From the NCBI GenBank assembly GCA_025618425.1, contig CM046847.1, positions 8,111,033 through 8,175,032 of the forward strand: DNA of 64,000 nucleotides. The letters are read 5' to 3'. A model generated the notes under the pieces. It worked only from the letters and a program-made list of their open reading frames with translations. It ran no database searches and was not told the origin of the DNA. The position numbers and the translations under genes are program-made. Below are positions 10,410 through 22,400 of this stretch, one piece after another. This stretch comes from Heliocidaris tuberculata. Its lineage: Eukaryota > Echinodermata > Echinoidea > Camarodonta > Echinometridae. The stretch's first letter is position 1. Each line of letters begins with the position of its first letter.

Positions 10410-13400
10410 TTAATGGTTTAGAAAAGCTTGTTTTTGTTTTGTCACAATATCTCTGGCTTTTTCATAGAGTTTGATATCTTCATAGAGTGCCTCCATTATG
10501 TAGGGGTCACTTCGTAACTCGGCTTTCATGTCGTCAATCTGTGAAGCATCCATTTTATTGATAACTTTTCCTCTATTCTTTGGGACACTAAAAACTTCAG
10601 TGAAAGGTAAAGCATAGACCTCCTCATAAAGCTGCAGAGATACGTTAAACTCTTCGGTAATACCAATAACTGAAAACCAGATTTCCAAATTTTCGAGGCA
10701 GTAGTCGAGCAGTGCTTGTCTTTGCACATCATCCAGTCTGTATGACATTTTGTTTCCAGATATCACTGTAGGATATTTGCTTTTCATTGTTTGGGCGAAG
10801 TTCCTGAATCCTTTGGAGCGTTGCTGAAAAAGATGACCATCCTTTCTTGGGAGCAACGACAGATGAGAACTAAAAGGCCTCAGTAGAATGTCGAAGAACC
10901 TACTACCATATCTCAAAGCCCATGCTTTCAGGGGTACGTTTACAGAGGATGAACTGCATCCTGAATTCACTTGTTTACAGTACAGGAACGAGGAGACGAT
11001 TCTTGAGACTGGCTCTCGAACCATTGTGAAATATGAACACGGCCTGTCTTTCAGAACCTCACATACACGGTAGGTGAGAGTTCCTGCAAAGATCGTTTGA
11101 TTCTTTGTTTGTCCCAGTGCCAAGTATTTCTTGCTTCCGAACTTCCAATCATTGTAAGCCATCAAAACTTCAGGAATGTGTCTTTGCTTGCCAATAATTT
11201 CTAGACACTTCTTGATGGTTGTTCCTCCTGTTTTCGTGTTATGAACAAAAACTGCATGTCCTCTTCGATAATCTGCCTCTCTACCACTCGGCTGCCCGTG
11301 TATAAAGTAGTTAGGAAGATATCGCTTAAGCTCGGAGGCTGTTATTATAGAATATAATTTCCTAGCAAAGGTCACATTTCTTTGCAAATGTGTTTCTCTC
11401 AGGTTTGATTTTTCACCCAGAGCGATAACATTATCGTTCATGTCGTTGGGGTAGACACCATTTCTTGGAGCATTGCAGATTTGATTATGGCCATATTTAC
11501 ACCATGTGTGAGATCTGAAATATAAAGTGGAAAACGAAATCGAACTTATGCCTAATATTTACATTACCATGATTACAGTCCAAACATCGTAAGGATCCAG
11601 TCGAAGCGGAAATGTGCATAGATATGCAACTTCTACCGTAGCATCGCCATGTTAGTAAAATTGCGATATTTTGGCCGTAGTGTAAATAGTCGACTTGCTA
11701 AATTTAGGTTGAATCCATTGCTGAATTATCGAGGGCACATTGTTACTCAAGACAAAAGTATTATTTAACACATTTTGGGTAAGGAAATTGAAATTACCAT
11801 AAAGATAAGCTATAAAAACAAACAAGGAGTAAAATAATTTTTTCTCAAAATCCATATTCCTAGGTAGTTCTGACATATCCATTTATTATCAAGTGGCGTA
11901 TGCAGGATAGGGTGGAGCAGGCGTACGCCCCTACGTTTGAAGGCACAGAAAAAATGTAATAAAATTTGTAGTGAGTCTATGGAAAACGAAGCTAAAATTG
12001 GCAAAGACATTTCACCTATCCCTGTTTGGGGGTGTCCATCCCCTTAAAAAGGGCTTCTAAATGATAACAAGTTTATGCGAAACTTTCGAATCATTGTCAG
12101 CCAAGCAGTCTATGACAGATTAATGCACAATTCAGCCTATTTTATCTTTATTTTTAAAAAGCGTTACAAAAAGTACCCAAATGAAGAAAGAATGAAGGGC
12201 TCCACCATAGGCGGGGAAAGTGGAAGACAGGGTCCTCAATGGTTTTAAGGCTACCTGTGGACCTATGGATCATAAATCTCTGATTAATGCATTTGACCTC
12301 CTCCATTCTCAATCGATCCACGGTCTTTCTAAGTTTAACCAGCAATAAAGTTGGGTGTGATTAGTCCAAAAATCATTTAAGTATTCACCTGAAGCTTCTA
12401 GCATTATGAGCTTGCTGTTGATTTTCAGGATGACCTAACTGTTCAGACGAATTAGTTCCTCTTGCTAGGAACTGCTCTATGACGATATTGGTATCTGTAA
12501 GGAAGACAGAAAATTTAATAGAAAAAATGATTTAAAGAGAAGATAAAAACGGGGCTATCATATACATAAGGGCTCCATTTTAGGTTGATAGAGGCATACG
12601 GACACATTTCCACCAGGGGGCTGACGTCTCTTCCAGTTTGTAAATTGACACTTTATTATGGTTTAAAAAAATGTTATTTCGTCATCACATATTCTGGCAC
12701 CTCGCTGCCCTAAAATACTTATAGTATGGGGACTTTATATCAGTTTTTCAGTTTGAGAAAATGTAGCAAGCGCAGTATAAAGAAACTTCTATTTTTGTAT
12801 TGTGACAGTGACTGATGGTGCATGTTTTGAAAAAGATATAAATGTTTAATAATTTAAAAGTAAGGTCGTCACTGAATTTTAATAAGCAAGATATAAGAAA
12901 TTACAGAGAAATGATCTCACTGCCCCTGCCCAAATATGATGGATGATTGTCCTAATGGCCTAATGTTGGTGGCAGCCCCCACCCCCACCCCCCTCCGACA
13001 AAAGAAGTGCATTCTGGCATTAATAAAGTGATAGAATTGATTGATGAAATAGCAACCTGTTAGCGAGTACCATCTCACTCATGAATTGTTAAATCAATCA
13101 GTGGACCCCCCCCCCCCCCCAAACCAACTTATCCATACCCGGGTCATTAGCCTACTATGCGAAAGTACAGCAAGAAAGATTTGCAATTCCAACGCCCATG
13201 TGGAATTGCCCTTACAGCATGTACAGTGAACAGTCTCGCCTATATGAAAATTCGGTGATCCGACGTATGCTCCAAAGGCTGTTGATCAGGGCTTTACTTC
13301 TTCAAAACTAGGGGCTATAAGGTTAGGGTTAGGTTTCTATTGCGTTTTAGGTTAGGTATAGAGTTGAAGTTAGGAATTAGTTAAGGATTTAAAAGCATGA

Positions 13401-14159
13401 TCCTGGAGCAATTGAGTCAACAAAAATATTTAACTCAAAGAACATAATTGCAAACTTTATTAGGGGCAAAATCTCTGACAAGAAAAAGGAGAGGGAATCA
13501 AATTTTTAGGGCAATTTCTGGTTATAAATTTTAAAGGGAACACAAGAACACAATAAGACAAATTTATAAGGGATACATTTTTTGGTGTAAGCCTATTTAA
13601 TAGGACGGTTGAGTTCTGATATAGGTGAAAAAATAATTTAGGAGCTTTCTCATTATTTTCAAGAATACCACAGAAGAAATGTCGCCTGAAAAGGATTACT
13701 CTTTAAAAATGCCCACATTTTCGAAATAATGACGATAAATAGATGGACATTTTTGACCAAACTTTCATGCCACATATACATGTATGCGACTGTAGTCTCA
13801 TACGCATTTCTTTGTGCATTGCATGTGACTTTCTTTTCAGCAAGATTGAGCCAATTTCTTTTAATTATGAGGATTCCAAAACCTCACAGGATAGGCCCCC
13901 TACGCCAGTTCTTATTTAGGCCTACCATAATCAAACTTTCCCAGTTGCTTCCAGACAGTTTCTTTCACAACTACAATGGCATGACCATAAATCAACACCA
14001 GATTAGGTTTTAAATACGTGCCACCTTCCGCTGAATGTTATTACCTGACTGGTGTTTGTATGTGAGAAAGGCTACACCGGTGATGACTGCAAGAGATGTG
14101 ATGAAGAAGATTATTTTTCTCTCAGACAAGTTTTGCCATGAAGACGCGCCACTTGACAT
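10410..14159 (-). CDS. type II membrane carbohydrate sulfotransferase (Sulfotransfer_2-like)
   Basis: I join three exons: 14159-14045, 12494-12389 and 11514-10410. Each junction is GT-AG and the phases fit, giving 441 residues. Residues 1-15 form a short cytosolic tail. Residues 16-35 (IIFFITSLAVITGV...) are a signal anchor typical of Golgi transferases. A stem follows, then the catalytic domain with the 5'-phosphosulfate loop HNTKTGGTT (about 166-173) and the 3'-phosphate motif MVREPVSR (about 238-245), both used to bind the donor PAPS. Lumenal NxT/S sites such as NVT and NQT fit a secretory enzyme. The start ATG lies 19 bp inside its exon, after acceptor ttcttctgcag, so a 5' UTR exon lies upstream. 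The acceptor sugar (glycosaminoglycan or other glycan) cannot be told from sequence. Intron 1 contains a decayed MITE at about 13254; intron 2 has a fragment near 11892 resembling a hAT MITE end. Confidence 0.88.
13254..13420. mobile_element. decayed MITE with telomere-like repeats (copy 3)
   Basis: It keeps recognisable ends (gatccgacgtatgctcc and ggagcaattgagtcaac) and an internal ggttagggttaggtt tract, matching the elements at 8210 and 17146. It is more diverged than either and lies within intron 1 of the sulfotransferase gene. Confidence 0.5.
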
Positions 14160-15460
14160 AATGGTAGTATTCTCTCTGCAGAAGAAAAAATACATGTATT
14201 TTACTTTTCAAAATATGGTTGTTATTATGCAAATCATCTTAAGTGTATCAATACCAACGTTGCCAGAGTTGGCAGAATTTTGACAGCTTTAGCATCTAGC
14301 ATTATGCTAGGCATAATTTGACAAAATTTAGCAGAATTTTAGCATAATTCTGGTGTTTGTTTTTTTGCTTGTCAGAGAATTTTTGAGTAAAAAGACACCC
14401 CAAAATGCTGATAACCTTTAAATTTTTTGATTTAGCAGAATTTTCGCTGCTCGCTAGCAGAATAATATTTTTTCGCTGATCAATACGATAATGCGATCAT
14501 CACGTTCAGTAATAATGAAAGCAACAGCGTAAGCACTATAATTTTTCTCATATGGCCAATGCTAATTCGCACGAAAAGCACTGAATTATAGCCACTGTAG
14601 TTTTCCCTCTGTGCTTTTAATATGTCATTTTGGGAATTGTACTTTAATGCAGTGCAGTGGAATAAATTCTGTTGCAGTTAGTTTAGGGTTAAACCCCAAT
14701 TTCAGATATTTTGACTGGACTGTACGCATGATACATTTTAAGAGATCTTTTGAAGGTGGCAGGGCAAGTACTTTTCTGATACCTGACGAATTGGGATACT
14801 GTTCCATAGTTTCAATGTGGCTATTGTACAGCTTTTTCCAGTAGAGGATTTATTAATTTTTTTTTAATAAGAAGCTTACATTTATCACTTATTAAACGAA
14901 TATATACAAGATGGTTTGTATAATATATATCTTCAGGGTGTCAAAAAGATCTTAAACTGCATAATCGGAACAATGATATGAATAAAACACCAACATAATT
15001 GGTACATTGTGCGCATGATATCAATATATATATTTTTTTTAATGGCGGCTTTTTCGGTTTGAGAAATTGTGAAACGGTACGGTACTAGAATACATATACC
15101 TTCTGCATCGTAGAAAACATCTCCACTTCCAATCTTCCAGTGAAAGATTCCAATCTGTAGGACCACGTCGTCTTTCACCAGCTAACTTTCAAATCAGCAG
15201 TCCTTCTTTAGTATTTCACCCACCATGGACTACTAGACACAACACAGGCCGTTGTATTTTGTTCTATTCTTTAATGAGATAGAGAGATGGCAATATGATG
15301 TGTACTGTTTCCGTATCTCTCTGATTCGGTCATTGTGTTTCATACAAGGTTCAGTGAGCTCCCAGTGAATTTGACAAGGTGTCGGAATCGATCTGGAATC
15401 GATCCGATCTATATCATAGTCGTCACACTCAGCTTTCAAGTTCCTTAAAAATCGAGCGAT

Positions 15461-15720
15461 GGGGGGGGGGGGGGGGGGGGGGGGGGAGGCTTAAGATGAA
15501 GTTAGGATTGATATCTTTACAGCAGAGCGACAGAAATAGGGAAGCTGAGGATGGGGATGGACGGGTTAAGAGAGAGAGAGATAGAGAGTGAGTGAGGGGG
15601 GGGGGGGAACAGAGAGACATTGAAAGAAAGGAAAAAGAGGGAGACTGCAAAAATAAAAAGAAGAGAGAGGCAGAGAGACAGAAATAGAGAGAGTAACAGA
15701 AAGAGATACCACACACACAC
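15461..15720. repeat. poly-G, GA-rich and CA microsatellite tract
   Basis: About 25 consecutive G's are followed by GA/GAGA-rich purine sequence, a second G-run near 15597, and a CA run at 15710-15745. It generates several low-complexity frames on both strands, none coding. Confidence 0.9.
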
Positions 15721-17145
15721 GCACACCCCACACACCCTCACACACATTGATTTGTGGGGAACTGTATTGTTTTCTCCTATTGTATTTTGTACCCCGCAAG
15801 CACTTCTACTATATTTTATACCCCACAAGCATGACGGAATAAAGGCCATCATTGTGCTCTATTGTTCTCTGTACCCGACAAATGAATCTTTGTAAGCCCC
15901 CACACACACCCACCCTCATTAACAGGAATTATTTTATTCCAGAACCTACCAGATCAATTTGTAACGGTGAGAGAGAAAAAAAAAGTAGGTCTACAGAATC
16001 ATGCACTTAAATGTGATTTGCGTCTCTTTTTTCCCAGTCAAACAGTAATAAGGCATTCACTACTGCATATCATTTTACTTATCCATCCTTTTATCACTCC
16101 TCTAACAATCCACTTGTCATCCTCTCTCGTCATGTATTTCTCCCTCCGTCCTTCTTATTCTTTTTTGTATATCTCAGATCTCTCACAATCTCTTCCTCTC
16201 CCTATCTGAACATACTAGGTTGTACATTATTTTCACAACACACTTCCACGATCTGCACCTAGTCTGCAAGCACAGACCCTAATTTGACACTTTATCAGAA
16301 AATCATTGTCTTGAGAGAAGCCTAACCCAGCTACCTACTGGTCGTGTCAATATAGGAGCAGCTATAATACAGGGCCTATAGTAGTCTTACAGTGCAGACA
16401 CGGACCAGGGTTGGTGCCTACAAACTAATCTGCACCGTGGTCAATTTCTCACAGTAAATTAATTCCTAACTTCTACACTGGACACAAAACAATGGCAATG
16501 ACAGTGACTATCATCAAAGATATGTATTTAATGATTTACAGTTCTTCCCAAATACTGTTTTAGAAACAAAAACTGTGATTAAAACACTTTCAGCCCAAAG
16601 AAAATCCATTAACCATTAAAACAGGAACACAATTGTGTATTGATTATGGCAGTAATGGAAATAATAATGCATGTATTTATAAAGCAGACAGTTTTTAAAT
16701 TTCAGTACGCAAGTACAGTAAATACACAAGTACATCAACACAAAAAGTACAAAATTCCAGACACATTGTTTAAAAGATACAAGAAAAGGCCTACCATTAA
16801 TAGATTGACATGATTATTTGATTTAATTGCAAGCTGAACAATAAAGTAATAATTTAAAAAGTCTAAGATATATTAATAGAGAGAGGAGAAATCACAAATG
16901 AAAGAGTACACAGTAGAAACAAAATAATCATCTGCTAGGAGCCAGAAGGGTGTGAATTCTGTGATAAAGTATATGAGTTAACGCCCTTCTGGCACCAGAT
17001 AGACGTTATGATATTAGCCAATATGGATAATTATAGAATGATTCGGTTTTGGTGGTTTCTGGGAGCAGTGTTGTACTTCATCCATCACAGCTTGGGGCCA
17101 TCCGAGAGCATAACGAGAAGATTCAACATCTTATGTAATCAGACA

Positions 17146-17340
17146 ATTCCATGACATTTGCTCCTGTGACAACTGCTCCGGTCTAGCTTTGCCATGTTAA
17201 TCCTAAACCTACACCTAACCCCAATCCTAATCTTCACATTGTCCTTAACAAAAAAACAAATCATGACCTTGACCTTAACCTTTGACCTTTCGAGATATTG
17301 TCGGAGGAGCAATTGTCGCAGAAGCAAATGTCGCGTCACC
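17146..17340. mobile_element. MITE carrying telomere-like repeats (copy 2), 9-bp TSD
   Basis: The same family as 8210-8421, in the opposite orientation. The 9-bp sequence AATCAGACA occurs immediately on both sides (17137-17145 and 17341-17349), so the boundaries are exact. The interior reads cctaaacctacacctaaccc, a degenerate telomere-like tract. A 9-bp duplication is typical of Mutator-like elements, but the short ends do not prove that class. Confidence 0.85.
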
Positions 17341-17520
17341 AATCAGACATGTGCATGGCCATCCCTGAACTAAAGCAAGAATATTTTAACTATTATTTAA
17401 AATCCTTGATGCCCCTTACAGCAGCTGAACACTTCCATGTCGGTGTATATAATCATTGTTTTCTAGTTACCTTTCACCTATCTGGCTTATTGAAACTTGA
17501 AAGTGATCAGAAAATATACC

Positions 17521-17558
<38 letters not shown>

Positions 17559-19403
17559 GAAAAGATTAATATCACTACAAAAGGTGTATCCTTGCAAATA
17601 AATGATCTTAAAATATACATCTGCATTATTGCCTTGGCAACTGGCATGCATTTTGAACCAATCAATCAAATTCATTATGAATGTGACCCTGAAAATGAGT
17701 AACAAATATATAATTATATTTGATGCCTATATTACCCATACCCATTTTATGAAACACATACACACTAATGGACACAAATGAATCCTAAATTATCAGTACA
17801 TCATCTGTAAATTTGATTATGCACTGACTGCCATATAAATGAAATATTTACTTAATGAACTGCCTATATATTACTTTCATATAACAATTATGACGAATCT
17901 TTAAAAAAAGTGTGGTAGAAATGGTCAAACCTTTCACAAGCCATAACTCCATAACGAATTGTTGGATTTCAATAATTCTTTTTTTTTTTGGTTGCATTTC
18001 TCTTATCAAGACTTTTAATTGATATATAGTTTGTCCAATGTCCATATTTTTTATTTATTTTTTTTGGGGGGGGGGGGGGGTGGGGGTAATATAGCTATAA
18101 TGTATACCACTTATATACAGGACAGGGTTGTCACCAGGGACTTTTTAGTGGTGGAAATTTTATTGCCCGTAAGTAACTCACGGCCGAGTTTTCTCAAAAC
18201 CCGAACATGTGCACATCAGCTGATTGCGACATACCAGCTCGGAGAAAAGTACAGTGTGTAGTGATTTGATGTTGGGCATGCACGCACGGGTACGGGTACG
18301 GGTGCCTGAAGAATTTATATGATTCGTATTTGGGAAGGAGCTGCGCTGCGCTAGTGGCTGTGTATAGGTGTATACCTGCCAGGAAAATTCTTCATGCGGT
18401 TTCATGTAAATTTGCTTATGTGTACGTATAATTTTTTCATTGAATCTGCTGGCTTAAACCACAATTGCATGTTCTTAGGTCAAAATCGTAGTATTTTTTC
18501 TTTGTCAGTGGGGAAATTAGTGCCGGGCGGGCGGGTGTGATATTGCATTGAGTGCCGGTCGGAAATTTCGAGTAGTGACAACGCTGCTTATATATTAAAC
18601 TATATTCATTATTGAGGGTAACCTAATCTGCCCCTATTCCCTAAATGTTTGCTGCAATATTTTCTCTGTGAACTGTATAGACTTTATAACCTTGAGTCTC
18701 AAGCATCTATTGACACCACATCTACAATTGTAATCATTTATCAGAGCAAAAAAGAGGGATTAAAAATTTGAAAAACAAGGAAAAAATATGTAGAATTTTC
18801 ATAATGTATGCGAATATATGAATTATCAATTATCAAGAATTCCCAAACCTTTTAAGATAGTGATATGACACTTTGATGCTTTATCTACATGCCAAGATTC
18901 ACGATTTTTGTCACTCTGCAACATAATTCACAAAACATACATAAAAGGATTAAAAACAACACAAGAATTTCATATAATGAGAAATCAATGCAACAATGTT
19001 ATAAAAATATTCATAAAGCATATAAATGGAATGTCTTTTACAGTACAGAATAGATAAAATCAACCCATAGCAGTTCAGAGATTTCTTAAGATCTACATAC
19101 ATGTAAATCAGCTTTTCCTCCTCAAATTGGCAAGTCATTCTTATATTGCCAATTTATACACAAAAATAGGGATTATAAATTTCACATCGCATTGCCAACT
19201 TAAATTTTGAGATTTTAGTTTACATTTAAATTGTTCTTATTCATTAAGTACAATAGAAACGGACAAAAAAATGTCTGTGCTTTTTGCTCTTTTTTTTCAT
19301 TTATAATGAATGTGTAGTTCCTAGCATTCTGAATAAAAAGATAATATCTAAAAAAACGTCTCTGACAGGAGACACTGAACTGCTATGGATGAAAGAGCTT
19401 TCC

Positions 19404-22400
19404 TCAAGATGGTGATGCTGGTGCTATGACGGCTGCTACTCCAACGTGATCAGATGCTGCCTGGTCTCCTCGGACACCATCATCTACCAAGGATGTTTCC
19501 AGGAGTTTGGCATTGTCTGTCAGACGGACGTAGACGTAGTCAATCTGGAGATGAGGATGAAGAAGTTAGGGGGATTCAATGGATGTGGATTTGTATTTAA
19601 AATATAGGAAATATAAATAAATTGAGAATTAAATCATGTAAGGGGAAAATTCATGTGAACCCAGAATGAGGGCAGGATGTAAGATCCATAGAAAAAAAAA
19701 AGAAATAAAAGGACTGTGGTACAGTGGTTTAAAGTCTGGAAATTCAATCTTGATGTTATGAATGTTAGGAATTAGGGAAGAGTTTTCTTAAGAAAGAAAT
19801 GTTGCTGAGCTCTCAGTTTTAGGTATCAACCTTACATGTATGGTTGTTATGTAAATGAAAAGCAAGCCTGAAATGTTATTTGAACCAGGAAGAGTTGATG
19901 TGTCAGGTTATGGATTTCAATCTTACTCTGGGCCCAAACTTAACAAGCAAGATATATCCTATGTACTAAAATTGTAAACTGGTCAACTACCACTGCTACC
20001 ATGCCATTATACATGCAGGATCAAAAGAGAAGGAACTACTAATATATGATCATAATTGAAACTCACTCTTTTGCTCATATGTTCCTCTAAGGCACTGTAG
20101 GTCAAACCAAGGTCACGAGGCTCATCACGCTTGTAAGTTCCTGGAACATCAGGTCTGTTGAGGAAAATGTACAACACTAACAATAATAACAATATTCCGT
20201 TCTCATATCACACTATGATATAAAGTCTCTAGATGCGCTTCCACAGGGTTTGGGAATAATCACTCCATCTTTAGCTCCTTCAGCCATTTCCAGTGCACAA
20301 TGCATTCAAGGAATAAATCCTATCAGGTATCTACTTACTGCACCTGGGTTGAGAGAGGCGAATCGGGACTAATGCTTTGCTAAAGGAAATTAGTGGCATG
20401 CTGAGGCTGGAACACTAAACTTTACATCATCAGTAAAATGTTTATATATACTATTAAACTATGAAAGCCCTAAACATGAATTCTAATAGCTTTATGACAA
20501 AAATACATCATCATTTTATCATGCATCATCATAAAAACTTAGGCTGAATGTTCAAAACTACATATTACTCTACATGGTTTGGGGAGAAAAAAATGTATAA
20601 TATATCTAATGAGCACAGAATTATGAGGAAATATAGCTCTTAGTCCCAACTAGTGTATAACTCAAGGTCACATACATGCAAAATGTGAGTTGCGCTTTTC
20701 AATAAATTGGATGTCAGCAGATTTTCAACAATATCATTATATTTCGCTTGTCCAAACAAACGATCTCCTGGGAAAATCTACTGAGATAATAAATACACTA
20801 AAAAAATATAGATATTCACATGAAAGCTGAACTTTGACAATCTAAGGAAGTTTTGACATTATTATGGTGTCCTCCAAAAGTGAAATTCTCCTTATGTAGC
20901 GCTGAATTGTTTAGAAGTAAATATGTATGTATGTGATTGTTATTATTGTTGATATAAGAAAGAGAATTGGGACACTATGTGCATGAACTGTTCATCTACC
21001 TTGGTTCATTGTGAAAGATGTTCCATGCATCAATCAAACCTTCTGTTCGGTGTCCCTGCAGTTCAATCTCTCCCCTTAAAAATCTGAAACGAGAGATGAA
21101 AACAATTTTGATATTGAGAGATTCTACATGTATCTGCACGATAGAAGACCTTGATGTAAATCACTATCAAAACACCCAAGGGATACTCATAACCTTTACA
21201 ATATTCAGATAAAATGTTATACTTGAGGTGTGGGGTAAAATTTATAATTACATTCATGCATATGAAACATGTGCAAAACATAACATATAGATACACTTAA
21301 CCTTACATAACCCAAAGTCGCATAAGTCAAACTTTCCTTAAGTCGAATAAATTTTTTTGACCAAACTATGCAAAATATGATTGTGTCATTTACATTTCCT
21401 AAGTTGAATTTTGCATAAGGCAAACTACTTTTTGTGGTCCCAACAGATTCAACTTATTCAAAGTTAACTGTATTTATACAGTTCCACACCAATCACTATA
21501 ATATTGAGCAGCTGGTTGCACTTTTCCATTCCAAATGTGGTAAGCTCCCCCCCCCCCCCCAAGATATTAAAAAAAAAAAAAATCTTTAATTTTAGATGAT
21601 AAATAGCAAGATAATGTAATATCAATAATAAGCAGTGTTTCACTTTCTTTCACCTCAAAATGCAAGTGGAATACTGGACATATGATAGGTAAAACATGGA
21701 CAGGGATATGATTTCTAACACTGCCAACATGCAACAGATGTGTATAAAACCAATAGTCAGCTGTTGCTTTGAGATTGCAGGGTAGGGACAATTGGCAAAG
21801 AAGGATCTTTGTTGCGATTCTGCATTCCATCGGATATTTACACTCAAATTTATCAGAAATCACAAACGGAACATCAGAATATCTGAAATGTGATAAAAGT
21901 ACATATAAAATAATATAAGACCACAATCAACATATTTCTCCAATGTCCGTTTTCATACCAATACTGCTTAGTAGCTTACTTCATTGGTGCTTCATGTGGT
22001 TCTGCATTGAGGTCTCCCAGGAGTATAGCCAGACCAGAGTAACGTTGCATGTAACGCCACATCTCTACAACACTCCTCTCTCTAGCTACTGCGCTTAGAG
22101 ATAGATGACTCACAAATACATGCACCTGTTATGGGAAGAAGATTGAAGGAAAAAGCTGACACATTTTTGTCTAGAATCAATGCATTGTACATGTACCATG
22201 CTGTGATGTTCAAGTTTGTGAGATACACTATCGTATCATCATCATCACTATCATCAGTATCCTAACCATTACCATTATCACCATATTCACTCTCATAATG
22301 GTCATCATTACTATCAACGTCATTATCATCAAAACTACCTTCAACAACATACCATCATCATCATCACCACCATCATCACAGGTGTACAAGGTGGGGGAAG

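Larger units (their letters stand above)
14179..19403. other. intergenic between sulfotransferase and EEP genes
   Basis: No gene is supported. Around 14275-14480 the motif TTAGCAGAATTTT and the words gcttgtcagagaattttt recur; the latter also occur in the hAT MITEs, so this is likely a hAT relic. Other contents are the GA tract at 15461-15720, a MITE at 17146, a (TAA)n run at 17521-17556 and a G-run at 18066-18082. A minus-strand frame at 15106-15183 looks somewhat coding but has a poor acceptor and an in-frame stop next to it. Confidence 0.45.

Noticed and set aside
11652..11882. minus-strand frame with an N-terminal hydrophobic stretch, like a signal anchor
   Set aside because: It lies in intron 2 of the sulfotransferase, whose exons already join in phase and supply their own anchor from 14159.
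15106..15183. small coding-looking minus-strand segment
   Set aside because: An in-frame TAG lies directly before it, the acceptor has no pyrimidine tract, and joining it to the sulfotransferase exon would not match the reading frame.
15429..15852. long Ser/Leu/Pro-rich frames
   Set aside because: They are translations of GA/CT microsatellite and G-runs.
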